64,000 nucleotides of DNA. Origin: Mesorhizobium sp. SOD10. Lineage in GTDB: Bacteria; Pseudomonadota; Alphaproteobacteria; Rhizobiales; Rhizobiaceae. The number at the start of each line of letters is the position of its first letter. The first letter of the stretch is position 1. Shown here piece after piece: positions 1 to 8,234 of this stretch. A program made the position numbers and the translations under genes. Where the stretch lies: NCBI GenBank assembly GCA_000824805.1, contig CCNA01000001.1, positions 496,001 to 560,000 of the forward strand, given 5' to 3'. The notes under the pieces are model-generated. The model saw only the letters and a list, made by a program, of their open reading frames with translations. It did no database searches and was not told where the DNA came from.

Positions 1-221
1 ATTGCCGTTTCGAGCGCCTTTTGGGCTTTGCGCCGCCACCAGAAGCGGAGCCCGTAAAGCGTCGCGAGCACCGCAACGGTGGCGCCGATGATCGTGGCCC
101 TGAGCCACACGGGCCCAAGCGGGTGCATATCGGCAAAGCGGATCAACGGCCCGGCATACCAGACCGCCGCCGAGAAACCGGCGAGCGCAACCAAGCTGAA
201 GATCCGCAGCAACCAGCGCAT
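1..221 (-). CDS. tssM: T6SS membrane subunit TssM (IcmF), second copy, N-terminal fragment cut by window edge
   Basis: Reading left from an ATG at 221, about 73 residues are visible before the window ends. They hold a hydrophobic segment (about residues 4-24), the motif GPLIRFAD and a second hydrophobic segment (about 42-60) followed by a basic stretch (RFWWRRKAQKA). This matches the start of IcmF/TssM proteins and parallels the complete TssM at 11938-15480, which has a GPIV motif and two early membrane segments. The start codon overlaps the stop of the upstream tssL paralogue as ATGA, the expected tssL-tssM coupling. The Walker A region lies outside the window. TssM would span the inner membrane and contact TssL and TssJ. 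Confidence 0.72.
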   Translation of the reverse strand, partial: MRWLLRIFSLVALAGFSAAVWYAGPLIRFADMHPLGPVWLRATIIGATVAVLATLYGLRFWWRRKAQKALETA

Positions 222-1750
222 CAGCCGCCGTTCTCCGCGCTGGTCTGCAGGGTCTCCTGTTTCGGGATCATCACGTCGACGCGGCGGTTCTTGGCGCGGC
301 CGTCCGCCGTGCCATTGTCGGCGATCGGCTCGTCCTCGCCCTTGCCGTCGGCGCTGAGGCGCGTCGGGTCCTTCAATTGCATGGCCATCATCGCCTGGAC
401 GGCCTTTGCCCGGGCGACCGACAGATCGAAATTCGATTTGAACGTGCTCGACTTCTTCGGCTTCACATTGTCGGTGTGGCCGACGATCCGGATCGGCCCG
501 GGTTCAGCGTCGAGCGCCGTGGCGATGTCGGCGGCGACCGGCTGGAACTGCGGCTTCAGTTCCGCCTGGCCGGATGCGAACAAGAGCTGGTTGTTGATCT
601 CGACGACGATGAATTCGCCCTTCTCGCCGACGCTCAGTCCGCCGCCGGCGATCGCCTTGGCAAGCGTGGCGCGGATGCGGTCGATCTGGGCGGTATCTGG
701 GACCGCGGGCGGTGGCGGGCTGGCTTGCGCCGGCTCAGTGGGCGCCGCCACGCTGGCGCGTTCGATGGTGACGGGAGTCGAGGGATTGAGCGCCAGCAAT
801 TCGCCGGCGGTCGCGTCGCCTTCGTCGGTGATCAGCACCCGCAATCCGAAGAAGGCCGCTGTCACCAGCGTCGCCGCGGCGGCCGCGACCGCCCAGAGCG
901 GCAGCCGCGCCCTTGGCTTCGGCAACGCCGCCGCCATGCCTTGCCAGCGCGGCGAGACGTCGTCGCCGGCGCGCGGCTTGAAATAACGCAGTGTGTCGTA
1001 GACGTCGCGCCGGACGTATTCGAGCGTGTTTCGCTCTTTGGCCAGCCCGCGATACTGGCCCTCGAAACCCAGTGACAGGCAGGCATGCATCAGCTCAAGC
1101 AGGTCGTAATGCGCTTCCGGCCTGGCAAGAATATTGTTGAGCGCCTCGTAGAAGCCGGCGCCGGTCGGTTGAGTGTGGAAGACCTGCGCCACCAGGCTAT
1201 GCTGAAGCCAACTATCCTTGCTCGGCCATGGCAGATTGCCGACAAGATCGTCGGCGGTTTCGCAAAGGGCGAACTTGGCGATCCGCGCGTCTTCCTCGGC
1301 TACGCCGGCTTTGGCGATCGCGCGGTCGAAGGTCTCGATCGCGTCGGCGATACGCTCCGCCAGGGTCGCTGCTTGCCGTTCGACCGGCATCAGCCGCAAT
1401 TGGCCGAAGAGCATCAACAGCGGGGCCGCGGCGGCAAGGATCGGATTGGCCGCGGCGTATCTCACGCCGCCGGCGGCGTCGAGCAGGGCATCCTGCTGCA
1501 CCCCCGGCGCCGCATTCGCGGCCGCTCCCGGGGTCGGCTCCTGGAAGAGCACGGTTCCGGACGACCAGCCGGTTGGCATCTGCCGGCCACCGCCGGGGTC
1601 GAACATTGTCGCTTCGCGGGAAGGCGATGGAGCAGGCCGTGCGCCTTCGGGACCGGACCTCTCGGGAACCGCAAGCGGCTTCTGCTTCGGCCGCGGTGCG
1701 CGGATGACGGTCTTGTCCGCAGGCTTCGAGGGATCGTCCTTCGAACTCAT
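221..1750 (-). CDS. tssL: T6SS membrane subunit TssL (DotU/IcmH) with C-terminal OmpA domain, second copy
   Basis: TssL is the inner-membrane base subunit of the T6SS membrane complex. From the ATG at 1750 the protein has 509 residues: a proline-rich cytoplasmic leader, a DotU domain (roughly 95-290), one hydrophobic segment (LPLWAVAAAAATLVTAAFFG) and a C-terminal OmpA-like peptidoglycan-binding domain with GHTDN and NRRVDVMI motifs. Another in-frame ATG at 1795 would add 15 residues; neither start has a strong ribosome site, and MSSKDDP looks more like a natural start. The gene is coupled to the partial tssM at the left edge. It is a paralogue of the TssL at 15482-16807, with a longer leader and linker, and not a close duplicate. 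Confidence 0.85.
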   Translation of the reverse strand: MSSKDDPSKPADKTVIRAPRPKQKPLAVPERSGPEGARPAPSPSREATMFDPGGGRQMPTGWSSGTVLFQEPTPGAAANAAPGVQQDALLDAAGGVRYAAANPILAAAAPLLMLFGQLRLMPVERQAATLAERIADAIETFDRAIAKAGVAEEDARIAKFALCETADDLVGNLPWPSKDSWLQHSLVAQVFHTQPTGAGFYEALNNILARPEAHYDLLELMHACLSLGFEGQYRGLAKERNTLEYVRRDVYDTLRYFKPRAGDDVSPRWQGMAAALPKPRARLPLWAVAAAAATLVTAAFFGLRVLITDEGDATAGELLALNPSTPVTIERASVAAPTEPAQASPPPPAVPDTAQIDRIRATLAKAIAGGGLSVGEKGEFIVVEINNQLLFASGQAELKPQFQPVAADIATALDAEPGPIRIVGHTDNVKPKKSSTFKSNFDLSVARAKAVQAMMAMQLKDPTRLSADGKGEDEPIADNGTADGRAKNRRVDVMIPKQETLQTSAENGG

Positions 1751-2048
1751 TGGCGACGATCCATCGTCGCGGCGCGACAAACATGCCTTCGCCATGGAAA
1801 ACGCGTTTCAGGCTGAGCCTCGGCGGCGGGCCGCATGGAAAGGCTCATCTCGCTGAAACATGACATTGCTGCACACGCCCCAAGCCGCGCCGCTTGCCCC
1901 GTCGGGCAAGCGTCCTTGTGCATTCTAGTCGCCCGGATACCCAATTGAAACGGGGCCGCCGATTGAAATCGGAAAGCAAGATGCTCGAAGGGGCGGCTTC
2001 TTCTGTGAGACCCGTCACATTTGGCCTGCGCAGTCGGTCCCTCTGCGT
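1751..2048. other. Gap of about 300 nt between tagH and tssL of the second T6SS set
   Basis: No convincing gene is seen here; reading frames across it are shadows of neighbours. In the main cluster the same interval, between tagH and tssL, carries tssJ and tssK. Those two genes are therefore missing from this set. The gap includes a perfect hairpin (separate entry) and a less GC-rich stretch at 1930-2000. Confidence 0.6.
1892..1911. repeat. Perfect 8-bp inverted repeat with 4-nt loop
   Basis: GCTTGCCC, loop CGTC, then GGGCAAGC. It lies downstream of tagH and upstream of tssL on the transcribed minus strand. There is no T-tract on either side, so it is a poor intrinsic terminator. It could attenuate transcription or shield the tssL message end. 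The structure is seen directly; the role is inference. Confidence 0.4.
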
Positions 2049-3131
2049 CTATTTCTGCTTGTCGGCTTTGGCGTAGGCTTCGGCGAAATAGGCGAGGAAG
2101 ACATCCAGCATGCCGTTCTCGTGCTCGTCCTCCATCCTCCGCCATGTCGCGACGAGCGCGTCCCAGGCCTGGCTCTTCCTGGACGAGAAGGAAGCCGGTG
2201 GGATTTTTTTGGCGATCGCCTCCGGCGACAGGTCGTCGAGCAGCCGCGACAGCGCCGCCTGCATGGCGGCATAGGTCGCGATCTCGTGCGCCTTCAGGTC
2301 GCGGAACGCATCCTCGAGGCTGCGCCTGGCATCGAGATAGCCCGCCCTGCGCTTGGCGAACATGATCTCCAATATGTCGTCGGTGCCCGGCACGAATTTC
2401 AGCGGGTTGTTGTCCTCGGCGCCGATCATCGTGCGATGCGCGCTCTTGGCGAGCACCTTAGCCGCCGCGCGCGCCTTGAGCAGCAGGGATAGCTGCTCGA
2501 CCGTGGTCCTCAGCACCGCGCCGATCTCGGCCGCGACGTCGTGCGGGTCGCGCGCCTGCAGGAGGTCCGGCGCGATGCCGGCCGCCCTGGCGATTTCCCG
2601 CAGGATCGCGTCCGCTTCCGCGGGCCGATTGGGTAGGGCTGCTGGACCCGGCTGTTGCAACGCCGAGGATGTCGAGACGGGCGCCGTCCCGGTCGGGCGC
2701 TGTTCCGCCGGACTGAAGAACCGCTCATGGCCGGGGTCCAGCGGGCGGCCGGTCGAGGGCGGCAGCTCGCGCTGCGTCGACCCGGTCCTGGTCTGCGCAT
2801 GTCCGGCCGCGGCCCGTTCGTCTTCGATTGAAACGCCGACGACATAGCGGCCGATCAGCAGCCGGTCGCCCTGGGCCAGCCGGTGCGGCCCGCTCATGCG
2901 CTGGCTCGAACCGTTGACGAAGGTGCCGTTGCGCGAAAGGTCGTAGAGCCAGAACGAGCCCGCCTGGTAGCGGACCTCGCAATGCCGGCCCGAGATGAAC
3001 TTGCCCGGATCGGGCAGCGTCCAGTCGCAATTCTCGCGGCCGATTTCGAAGCTGCGGTCGCGGGCGCCATAGCTGGCGGCGGTGCCGGCCGGCAGCCTGT
3101 CGACATTGCTGATCTGGAGCGAGATGAACAT
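2049..3131 (-). CDS. tagH: T6SS-associated FHA-domain protein TagH, second copy
   Basis: FHA proteins bind phosphothreonine and relay Ser/Thr-kinase control in some T6SSs. The N-terminal FHA domain (about residues 1-95) has the family signature: IGRE, SGRHCEV, then NGTFVNG. After a Pro/Gln-rich linker, the C-terminal 200 residues match the TagH C-terminal domain (MIGAEDNNPLKFVPG motif). The ATG at 3131 is chosen over a TTG two codons upstream. It heads the minus-strand set tagH-tssL-tssM at the left edge and is divergent from vgrG. It is a paralogue of the TagH at 18639-20087. No PpkA kinase or PppA phosphatase is visible in the window, although they could lie past the left edge. Confidence 0.82.
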   Translation of the reverse strand: MFISLQISNVDRLPAGTAASYGARDRSFEIGRENCDWTLPDPGKFISGRHCEVRYQAGSFWLYDLSRNGTFVNGSSQRMSGPHRLAQGDRLLIGRYVVGVSIEDERAAAGHAQTRTGSTQRELPPSTGRPLDPGHERFFSPAEQRPTGTAPVSTSSALQQPGPAALPNRPAEADAILREIARAAGIAPDLLQARDPHDVAAEIGAVLRTTVEQLSLLLKARAAAKVLAKSAHRTMIGAEDNNPLKFVPGTDDILEIMFAKRRAGYLDARRSLEDAFRDLKAHEIATYAAMQAALSRLLDDLSPEAIAKKIPPASFSSRKSQAWDALVATWRRMEDEHENGMLDVFLAYFAEAYAKADKQK

Positions 3132-3437
3132 CCGCAAGCGTCGCCGAACTTGGTCAACAAATGCTTATCTTTCGCGCAATTCCGGGCAGAAACGCCAACG
3201 TACCATCCTGGAATTGCTTTGGCATTCTAGCAGCTTGCGAGCGCGGCGGGAGAGGAGCGTTTCACACCGGCGCATAGGCCAGTTTAGCCACGGCTGTTAT
3301 TTGGCCGCCGCCAAACATGTGCTAGGCTGAAAGCGGTCCGGTGCGGTGGGCGTGAAAAGTTCCCGAACGTGATGCGGTTAACATAGCGGGAGCTTCAATC
3401 CATCATACTGGCGGCCGCGTCCAGGAGGGGCACGACC
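3132..3437. promoter_or_regulatory. Divergent intergenic region, tagH (minus) / vgrG (plus)
   Basis: About 306 nt with no supported gene, less GC-rich than its flanks. It should carry promoters for both directions. A short inverted repeat, TTTGGC-CGCC-GCCAAA, lies at 3300-3315, about 120 nt before vgrG. A good ribosome site (AGGAGGGG) precedes vgrG. I could not find a sigma-54 type site with correct spacing. Confidence 0.45.
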
Positions 3438-5762
3438 ATGCCGAACGAACGCGCCACGGTTGTGCAGACGCCGGCTGGCGCCGACCTCACCTTCACCCAT
3501 CTCATCGGCCGCGATGAGATCAGCCGCTGCTTTGCCTATACGGTCGGCTTCGTCTCGAAGAACCGCGACATCGACCCGCTGAAGATGCTGGGCGGCGCCG
3601 TTTCGGTCGAGGGCGAATCCGATCCGAAGCGCTGGTTCAGCGGCCTCGTGTCGGATTTCAAGCTGACCCGCATCGAGGACCGGCTGGCCTTCTACGAGGC
3701 GACCGTCAGGCCATGGCTCTGGTTCCTCGGCAACACCACCGATTGCCGTATCTTCCAGAACATGACGGCGGTGGAGATCGTCGAGAAGATCTTCTCCAAA
3801 TACGGCATCGCGAAATTCGAAAAGCGCCTGCAGGGTTCATACCCGTCGCGCGAATATTGCGTCCAATACGACGAGAGCGACCTCGATTTCGTGCAGCGGC
3901 TGCTCGAGCATGAAGGCATCTTCTATTTTTTCGAGCATGACGAGGGCAAGCACACGCTCATCCTCTGCGACGCGATGAGCAAGCTGAAGCCGGCGCCGGG
4001 TTACGAGAAGGTGCTTTACAACTTCGAGGGCCAGGCTTCACGGCGCGATGTCGAATACATCACCGAATGGATCCCTGGCAGCGCAGTGCGGCCGGGCGCC
4101 TATGCGCATACGGACTATGATTTCGAAAAGCCCGGCGCCGATCTGATGGCGAAATCCGCCCAGCCTTTCGCCCATAAGGAGGCCTCGGGCGAGAACTATC
4201 GCCAGCCCGGCGCGCATCTCGATCTCGGGCGCGGCGACAAGATCGCCGGGATCCGCCGCGAGGAGCTTCAGGCGGTGCACCAGCACAGCACGGCGGTGGG
4301 CACCGTGCGCGGCCTTTTTTCCGGCTGCAAGTTCACGCTGGAGAGCTTTCCGCGCGACGACCAGAACCAGGACTATCTGGTGGTCAGCGCCGAATACCGG
4401 CTGTTCGATCCGGGCTACCGGACCCAGAACGAGGCCCACAGCGAGAATTTCAAGGTGGTGCTGGGCGTGGCGCCCACCAAATTGCCCTACCGGCCGCCGC
4501 GCATCACGCCGCGGCCGATCATGCGCGGGCCGCAGACGGCGACGGTCGTCGGACCTTCGGGCGAAGAGATCTTCACCGACAAATATGCACGGGTGAAGGT
4601 GCAATTCCACTGGGACCGCCTCGGCAAGAAGGACCAGAACTCTTCCTGCTTCGTGCGCGTCTCGCAGACCTGGGCCGGCAGCAACTGGGGTTTCATCCAG
4701 ATCCCGCGCATCGGCCAGGAGGTCATCGTCGACTTCATCGAAGGCGATCCGGATCTGCCGATCATCACCGGCCGCGTCTACAACGCCGCGCAGATGCCGC
4801 CCTATGGGCTGCCGGGCAACGCCACGCAATCCGGCTGGAAGTCGAATTCCTCGAAAGGTGGCGGCGGTTACAACGAGCTGATGTTCGAGGACAAGGCGGG
4901 CTCCGAGCTGGTCAATTTCCAGGCGCAGAAGGACCACCACCTGCTGATCAAGCACGACCGCAACAAGACGGTGCAGCACGACCAGTCCGACCGCATCGAC
5001 CACGACGCCAAGCACTCCGTCGGCCACAACCTCGACGAGGACGTCGGCAACAACAAGACGGTCAAGATCGGCGTCGACCAGACGACGAATATCGGGTCGA
5101 ACGACACCGAGACGGTGGGTAAGAACCGATCGCTGACGGTGATGGCAAACGAGACGATTCACGTCGTTTCGAATTCGACGGAAAACATCGATGCGAACCA
5201 TTCGCAGACGGTGGGGCTCAATCAGACAGTCACGGTGGGCATCGCGCGCGTCGATACTGTGGGGGCGGCCGAAGCGAGGACCGTAGGTGCCTCGCAGACC
5301 AACACGATTGGGGCGACACGGTCGGTGAGTGTGGGCATCAACCAAAGCCACAGTATTGGCGCCGCGGACAGCTGGGACATCGGCTCCGATCAGAGTGTAA
5401 ACATTGGAGCCAATCAGACGGTTACGGTCGGAGCGGCGCAGGGGTTCGATATTGGCGCTGCGCGCTCGGCCAAGATTGCGGCTGACGACACGACCGAGGT
5501 AGGCGGCGGTTACGTTCTCAAGGTGGCGAAGGGAAGTCTGACTGACGTCAAAGAAGATACCGGCATCAAGGTTGGCAAGAACTTGACCATCGACGTGACG
5601 GAATCGATCCTGATCAAATGCGGAAGCTCCAAGATTTCGATGAAAAAGGACGGAACGATAGTGATCGAGGGAAAGGACATTTCCGTCAAGGGATCAGGCA
5701 AGATCGATATAAAGGCCTCGAGTGACGTTATTATCAAAGGCTCCAAGATCAACGAGAACTGA
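3438..5762 (+). CDS. vgrG: T6SS spike protein VgrG (TssI) with extended repeat tail
   Basis: VgrG trimers cap the Hcp tube and carry effectors. The 774-residue product has the gp27-like N-terminal half (TFTHLIGRDEISRCFAYTV opening), the gp5 OB-fold region (SCFVRVSQTWAGSNWGF, IPRIGQEVIVDFIEGDPD) and a long C-terminal beta-helix. Residues about 495-690 are short degenerate repeats of the xxVGxNxT type, typical of the triple-stranded VgrG needle. The last 50 residues contain CGSSKI...KDGTIVIEGKDI, a motif shared with the next gene. A strong AGGAGGGG ribosome site supports the start. Codon use loosens towards AT after about 5080, within the repeat tail. It heads vgrG-DUF6484-TIGR02270. Confidence 0.95.
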   Translation: MPNERATVVQTPAGADLTFTHLIGRDEISRCFAYTVGFVSKNRDIDPLKMLGGAVSVEGESDPKRWFSGLVSDFKLTRIEDRLAFYEATVRPWLWFLGNTTDCRIFQNMTAVEIVEKIFSKYGIAKFEKRLQGSYPSREYCVQYDESDLDFVQRLLEHEGIFYFFEHDEGKHTLILCDAMSKLKPAPGYEKVLYNFEGQASRRDVEYITEWIPGSAVRPGAYAHTDYDFEKPGADLMAKSAQPFAHKEASGENYRQPGAHLDLGRGDKIAGIRREELQAVHQHSTAVGTVRGLFSGCKFTLESFPRDDQNQDYLVVSAEYRLFDPGYRTQNEAHSENFKVVLGVAPTKLPYRPPRITPRPIMRGPQTATVVGPSGEEIFTDKYARVKVQFHWDRLGKKDQNSSCFVRVSQTWAGSNWGFIQIPRIGQEVIVDFIEGDPDLPIITGRVYNAAQMPPYGLPGNATQSGWKSNSSKGGGGYNELMFEDKAGSELVNFQAQKDHHLLIKHDRNKTVQHDQSDRIDHDAKHSVGHNLDEDVGNNKTVKIGVDQTTNIGSNDTETVGKNRSLTVMANETIHVVSNSTENIDANHSQTVGLNQTVTVGIARVDTVGAAEARTVGASQTNTIGATRSVSVGINQSHSIGAADSWDIGSDQSVNIGANQTVTVGAAQGFDIGAARSAKIAADDTTEVGGGYVLKVAKGSLTDVKEDTGIKVGKNLTIDVTESILIKCGSSKISMKKDGTIVIEGKDISVKGSGKIDIKASSDVIIKGSKINEN

Positions 5763-5770
5763 GATTCGCC

Positions 5771-6196
5771 ATGGCTGCTACAAAGGAGCGCATTGAGGGC
5801 GTCGTGATCGGCGTCTTCCTCGGATTCGATGATGATGGCCCCTTGGTCGTCTTTCCCGGAAACCCCCAGGAGACGGCCTTGCGCGCGCGCAGCCTTGCGG
5901 AACTCAGCCAAGAGATGGTTGGCCAGCAGGTCGCGCTGCTGTTCGAAGAAGGAGACCCGCTAAGACCGCTCATTGTCGGCAAGATCGTCGAGCCGAAACA
6001 TAGCCTTAGCACTCCCCAGGTCAGCCGTGACGGCGAACGGGTCCGAATTACCGCCGAAGAGTCCATCGAGCTTCAGTGCGGCTCGTCCAAGATCATTCTG
6101 GAAAAGGACGGCCGGATCGTCATTCGCGGTGTGCGACTTACCAGCCAGGCCAGCGGAGCAAACAACATCCGCGGCGGCTCGATAAATCTCAATTGA
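5771..6196 (+). CDS. DUF6484 domain protein, T6SS spike-associated
   Basis: A 141-residue protein lying 8 nt after vgrG. Its N-terminal half (IGVFLGFDDDGPLVVFPGNP, then ALRARSL) matches DUF6484, a small domain found next to vgrG in many T6SS effector modules. The C-terminal part (residues about 100-140) has ELQCGSSKI...KDGRIVIRG, almost the same as a stretch in the VgrG tail, and ends in a short beta-helix-like NIRGGSINLN. This suggests that it stacks on or substitutes for part of the VgrG needle tip; that is inference. Its stop overlaps the next start (TGATG), so the two are translationally coupled. Confidence 0.75.
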   Translation: MAATKERIEGVVIGVFLGFDDDGPLVVFPGNPQETALRARSLAELSQEMVGQQVALLFEEGDPLRPLIVGKIVEPKHSLSTPQVSRDGERVRITAEESIELQCGSSKIILEKDGRIVIRGVRLTSQASGANNIRGGSINLN

Positions 6197-7287
6197 TGCA
6201 AGCCTCGCGTTCGAAGGTGGCGGCAACGGCTGTGTTTCAGCGGCTAATCGCGACGGATGTGGTGCGCCAGCATGCTGAACTGGTCGCCTTCCTTTGGGGG
6301 CAACGCGACACGCTACTGTCGGAAGACCCAGCCGACCTCAAGGTCGTTGAAGGGATCGACCGGCGATTGCATGTGAATCTCGATGCCATGCGCATCGCCG
6401 GAAAAGCCGTGTGGCCGTTTCTTCTGGAACAGTACGAAGCTTTTCCCGAGAAAGGGGAACTGTTCGCATTTGTCTGGATGGCGCTGGAACTGAAAGATCG
6501 GGAACGCATAGCGCAATCGCTGCAATTCGGGCAGGCTTCCAGGGATGATGCTTCGGGTTTTGTCGGAGCTCTGGCCTGGAGGCGGCCTGAGGACATCGGG
6601 CCACTGGTGCGCGAGTGGATCGGCGGGCAAGACGGCTTCAAGCGATACCTTGCCGTCTCGGCCTGCGCGGAGCACGGCGTCGACCCGAAGCAATTGTTAC
6701 GACGGCTCGTGCGCGATCCCGACGCAAGGGTACGCGCATCAAGCTTGCGGCTGGCGGGCAAGCTGGGACGGGCCGATCTCGTTGGCGAGATGCAGGGCGG
6801 TCTCGATGCCGACGACGAGAAGGTTCGGCTTTGGGCCGCATGGGCTTTGACGGAGCTGGGTTCCGGTCACCTGGCGCGAACGGAATTGCGAAAGGTCGCG
6901 GTTGGTGGTGGTCCCGAAGCGCTGACCGCGTTGCGGGCAGCCCTGAAAGCAGGGCCGGACAAGGAGGTTCGCGCCTGGTTGGGCGGACTTATGAAAACAC
7001 CCATCTCCGCGCATCTGGCGGTGAGAGGCGTCGGGATGCTGGGCGATCGGTCGGCTCTGGCTTGGCTCATCGAGCAGATGAGGCTGCCGATGCTTGCCGC
7101 CTCCGCTTCCGCGGCATTTTTGGAACTGTTTCCGGAGGCCCATCGCGAGGATGATCTCTTCACCACGGACCTCGGCAAGGCCGGGCAGCCTTTTGTCGAC
7201 CACTTTGGCGACGAAAGCGTGATCATGCCGCTGGCTGACAAGATCGAGGGCTGGGCAAAGTCGAAAGGGGCGCTCTCTGGCGTCTGA
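6196..7287 (+). CDS. TIGR02270 family HEAT-like protein, T6SS-associated
   Basis: A 363-residue helical-repeat protein. Several stretches look like HEAT units (for example residues 155-260: RYLAVSACAEHGVDPKQLL, VRASSLRLAGKLGR, VRLWAAWALTELG). The family is TIGR02270, of unknown function, regularly found in vgrG effector modules. The ATG at 6196 overlaps the DUF6484 stop; a longer in-frame start at 6076 would sit deep inside DUF6484 and is rejected. No signal peptide or membrane segment is seen. It may be an adaptor or scaffold that loads effectors onto VgrG. The gene converges on the gene at 7295-8221 with only 7 nt between stops. Confidence 0.72.
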   Translation: MQASRSKVAATAVFQRLIATDVVRQHAELVAFLWGQRDTLLSEDPADLKVVEGIDRRLHVNLDAMRIAGKAVWPFLLEQYEAFPEKGELFAFVWMALELKDRERIAQSLQFGQASRDDASGFVGALAWRRPEDIGPLVREWIGGQDGFKRYLAVSACAEHGVDPKQLLRRLVRDPDARVRASSLRLAGKLGRADLVGEMQGGLDADDEKVRLWAAWALTELGSGHLARTELRKVAVGGGPEALTALRAALKAGPDKEVRAWLGGLMKTPISAHLAVRGVGMLGDRSALAWLIEQMRLPMLAASASAAFLELFPEAHREDDLFTTDLGKAGQPFVDHFGDESVIMPLADKIEGWAKSKGALSGV

Positions 7288-7294
7288 CCCTATC

Positions 7295-8221
7295 TCAATC
7301 GGGGATCGGGTGACCGAAGAAATGGCGTCGCGCTACCGCGTACTGCCCGATCGTCCCGCTCTCGAGAAAATCGTCCAGCACGGCAGCCATGCCGATCAGG
7401 TCTGGATCGCCGTCAACGTAGAAAAAACCCGTGCAATCGAGACCGGTATACGCCTCAAATCTGTGCCGAAGATTTGGCAGCGATAGAGGCACTTCTCGAT
7501 CGAGTTCGGCAAGAAACTGGTCTACGAAATTCCGCATTGACCAGCGGGAGCCGCGCCACAGGAACGCTGCGTCGTCGTTCACTTGCTTCGTCACTTTCGC
7601 GTATTGGGCTTCCACCAATCGGGGAAACGCCGCTTCTCCCTCGGCGAGAATTCGCAGTTGCGACTCAGCTTTCCTGAAAGACGGGTTCTCTTCGAGAAAT
7701 CGGTCGACGTTCTTGAAAGGAAAAGTGTCGGCATGTTCGATCAATTCCCCGCCGGGCTCTTCGAGCAGGTCGGCGATGCGAGCGCCGATCATTGCATGCT
7801 CGTCGACGGTGTCCGCGGCGTCCCAGGCCTCCAGCATAGGCGGAACGAGCCATGCCCGACCGGCCAATGCGGCGCCTTGGGCTGCATAGACGCGGGTTAA
7901 TGGATCAGCGCTGGACAGAGCCCCGGCCAGGAGTTGCAGGTCTCTTTCTCTGCCGATATCGCCCGTCAGCATCAATGCCACTTGCGCCAAACGATGCGTC
8001 GCATGTTCCTCGTAATACCGGCTCAGGAGGGGAACCTGGCTATGATCGCCGTGCTTTGCGCGCTCCACGACGGCGGCCAGCACAATCCAGGGGTTTGAAT
8101 TGCTCAGCGCGGCGGGCGACATGAGTTCGGCCGGCGGCGTCCCTGCAAAATGGAATCCATCCTCGCGCCAGTCGAATGTTCTGGCCATGAATTCGGGCAC
8201 TTCCGCCGGTACCGTATTCAA
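7295..8221 (-). CDS. Candidate T6SS immunity protein, HEAT-like, unknown family
   Basis: A 308-residue cytoplasmic-looking protein with helical repeats (VALMLTGDIGRERDLQLLAGAL, VYAAQGAALAGRAW) in the middle and a distinct C-terminal third. It starts 13 nt after the stop of the PAAR-like effector, the usual place for a cognate immunity gene. The start is a TTG at 8221, chosen because GGAGG lies 8 nt upstream; the next ATG (8188, MARTFDWRED) has a weaker site. I do not recognise the family. The immunity role rests on position only. A second HEAT-type adaptor role, similar to the convergent TIGR02270 protein, is the alternative. Confidence 0.5.
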   Translation of the reverse strand: MNTVPAEVPEFMARTFDWREDGFHFAGTPPAELMSPAALSNSNPWIVLAAVVERAKHGDHSQVPLLSRYYEEHATHRLAQVALMLTGDIGRERDLQLLAGALSSADPLTRVYAAQGAALAGRAWLVPPMLEAWDAADTVDEHAMIGARIADLLEEPGGELIEHADTFPFKNVDRFLEENPSFRKAESQLRILAEGEAAFPRLVEAQYAKVTKQVNDDAAFLWRGSRWSMRNFVDQFLAELDREVPLSLPNLRHRFEAYTGLDCTGFFYVDGDPDLIGMAAVLDDFLESGTIGQYAVARRHFFGHPIPD

Positions 8222-8234
8222 GACTTTGCCTCCG

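Noticed and set aside
3200-3240. Possible sigma-54 promoter before vgrG (TGGCAT ... TTGC)
   Set aside because: Spacing between the two elements is 9 nt instead of about 5, so it does not fit the -24/-12 consensus.
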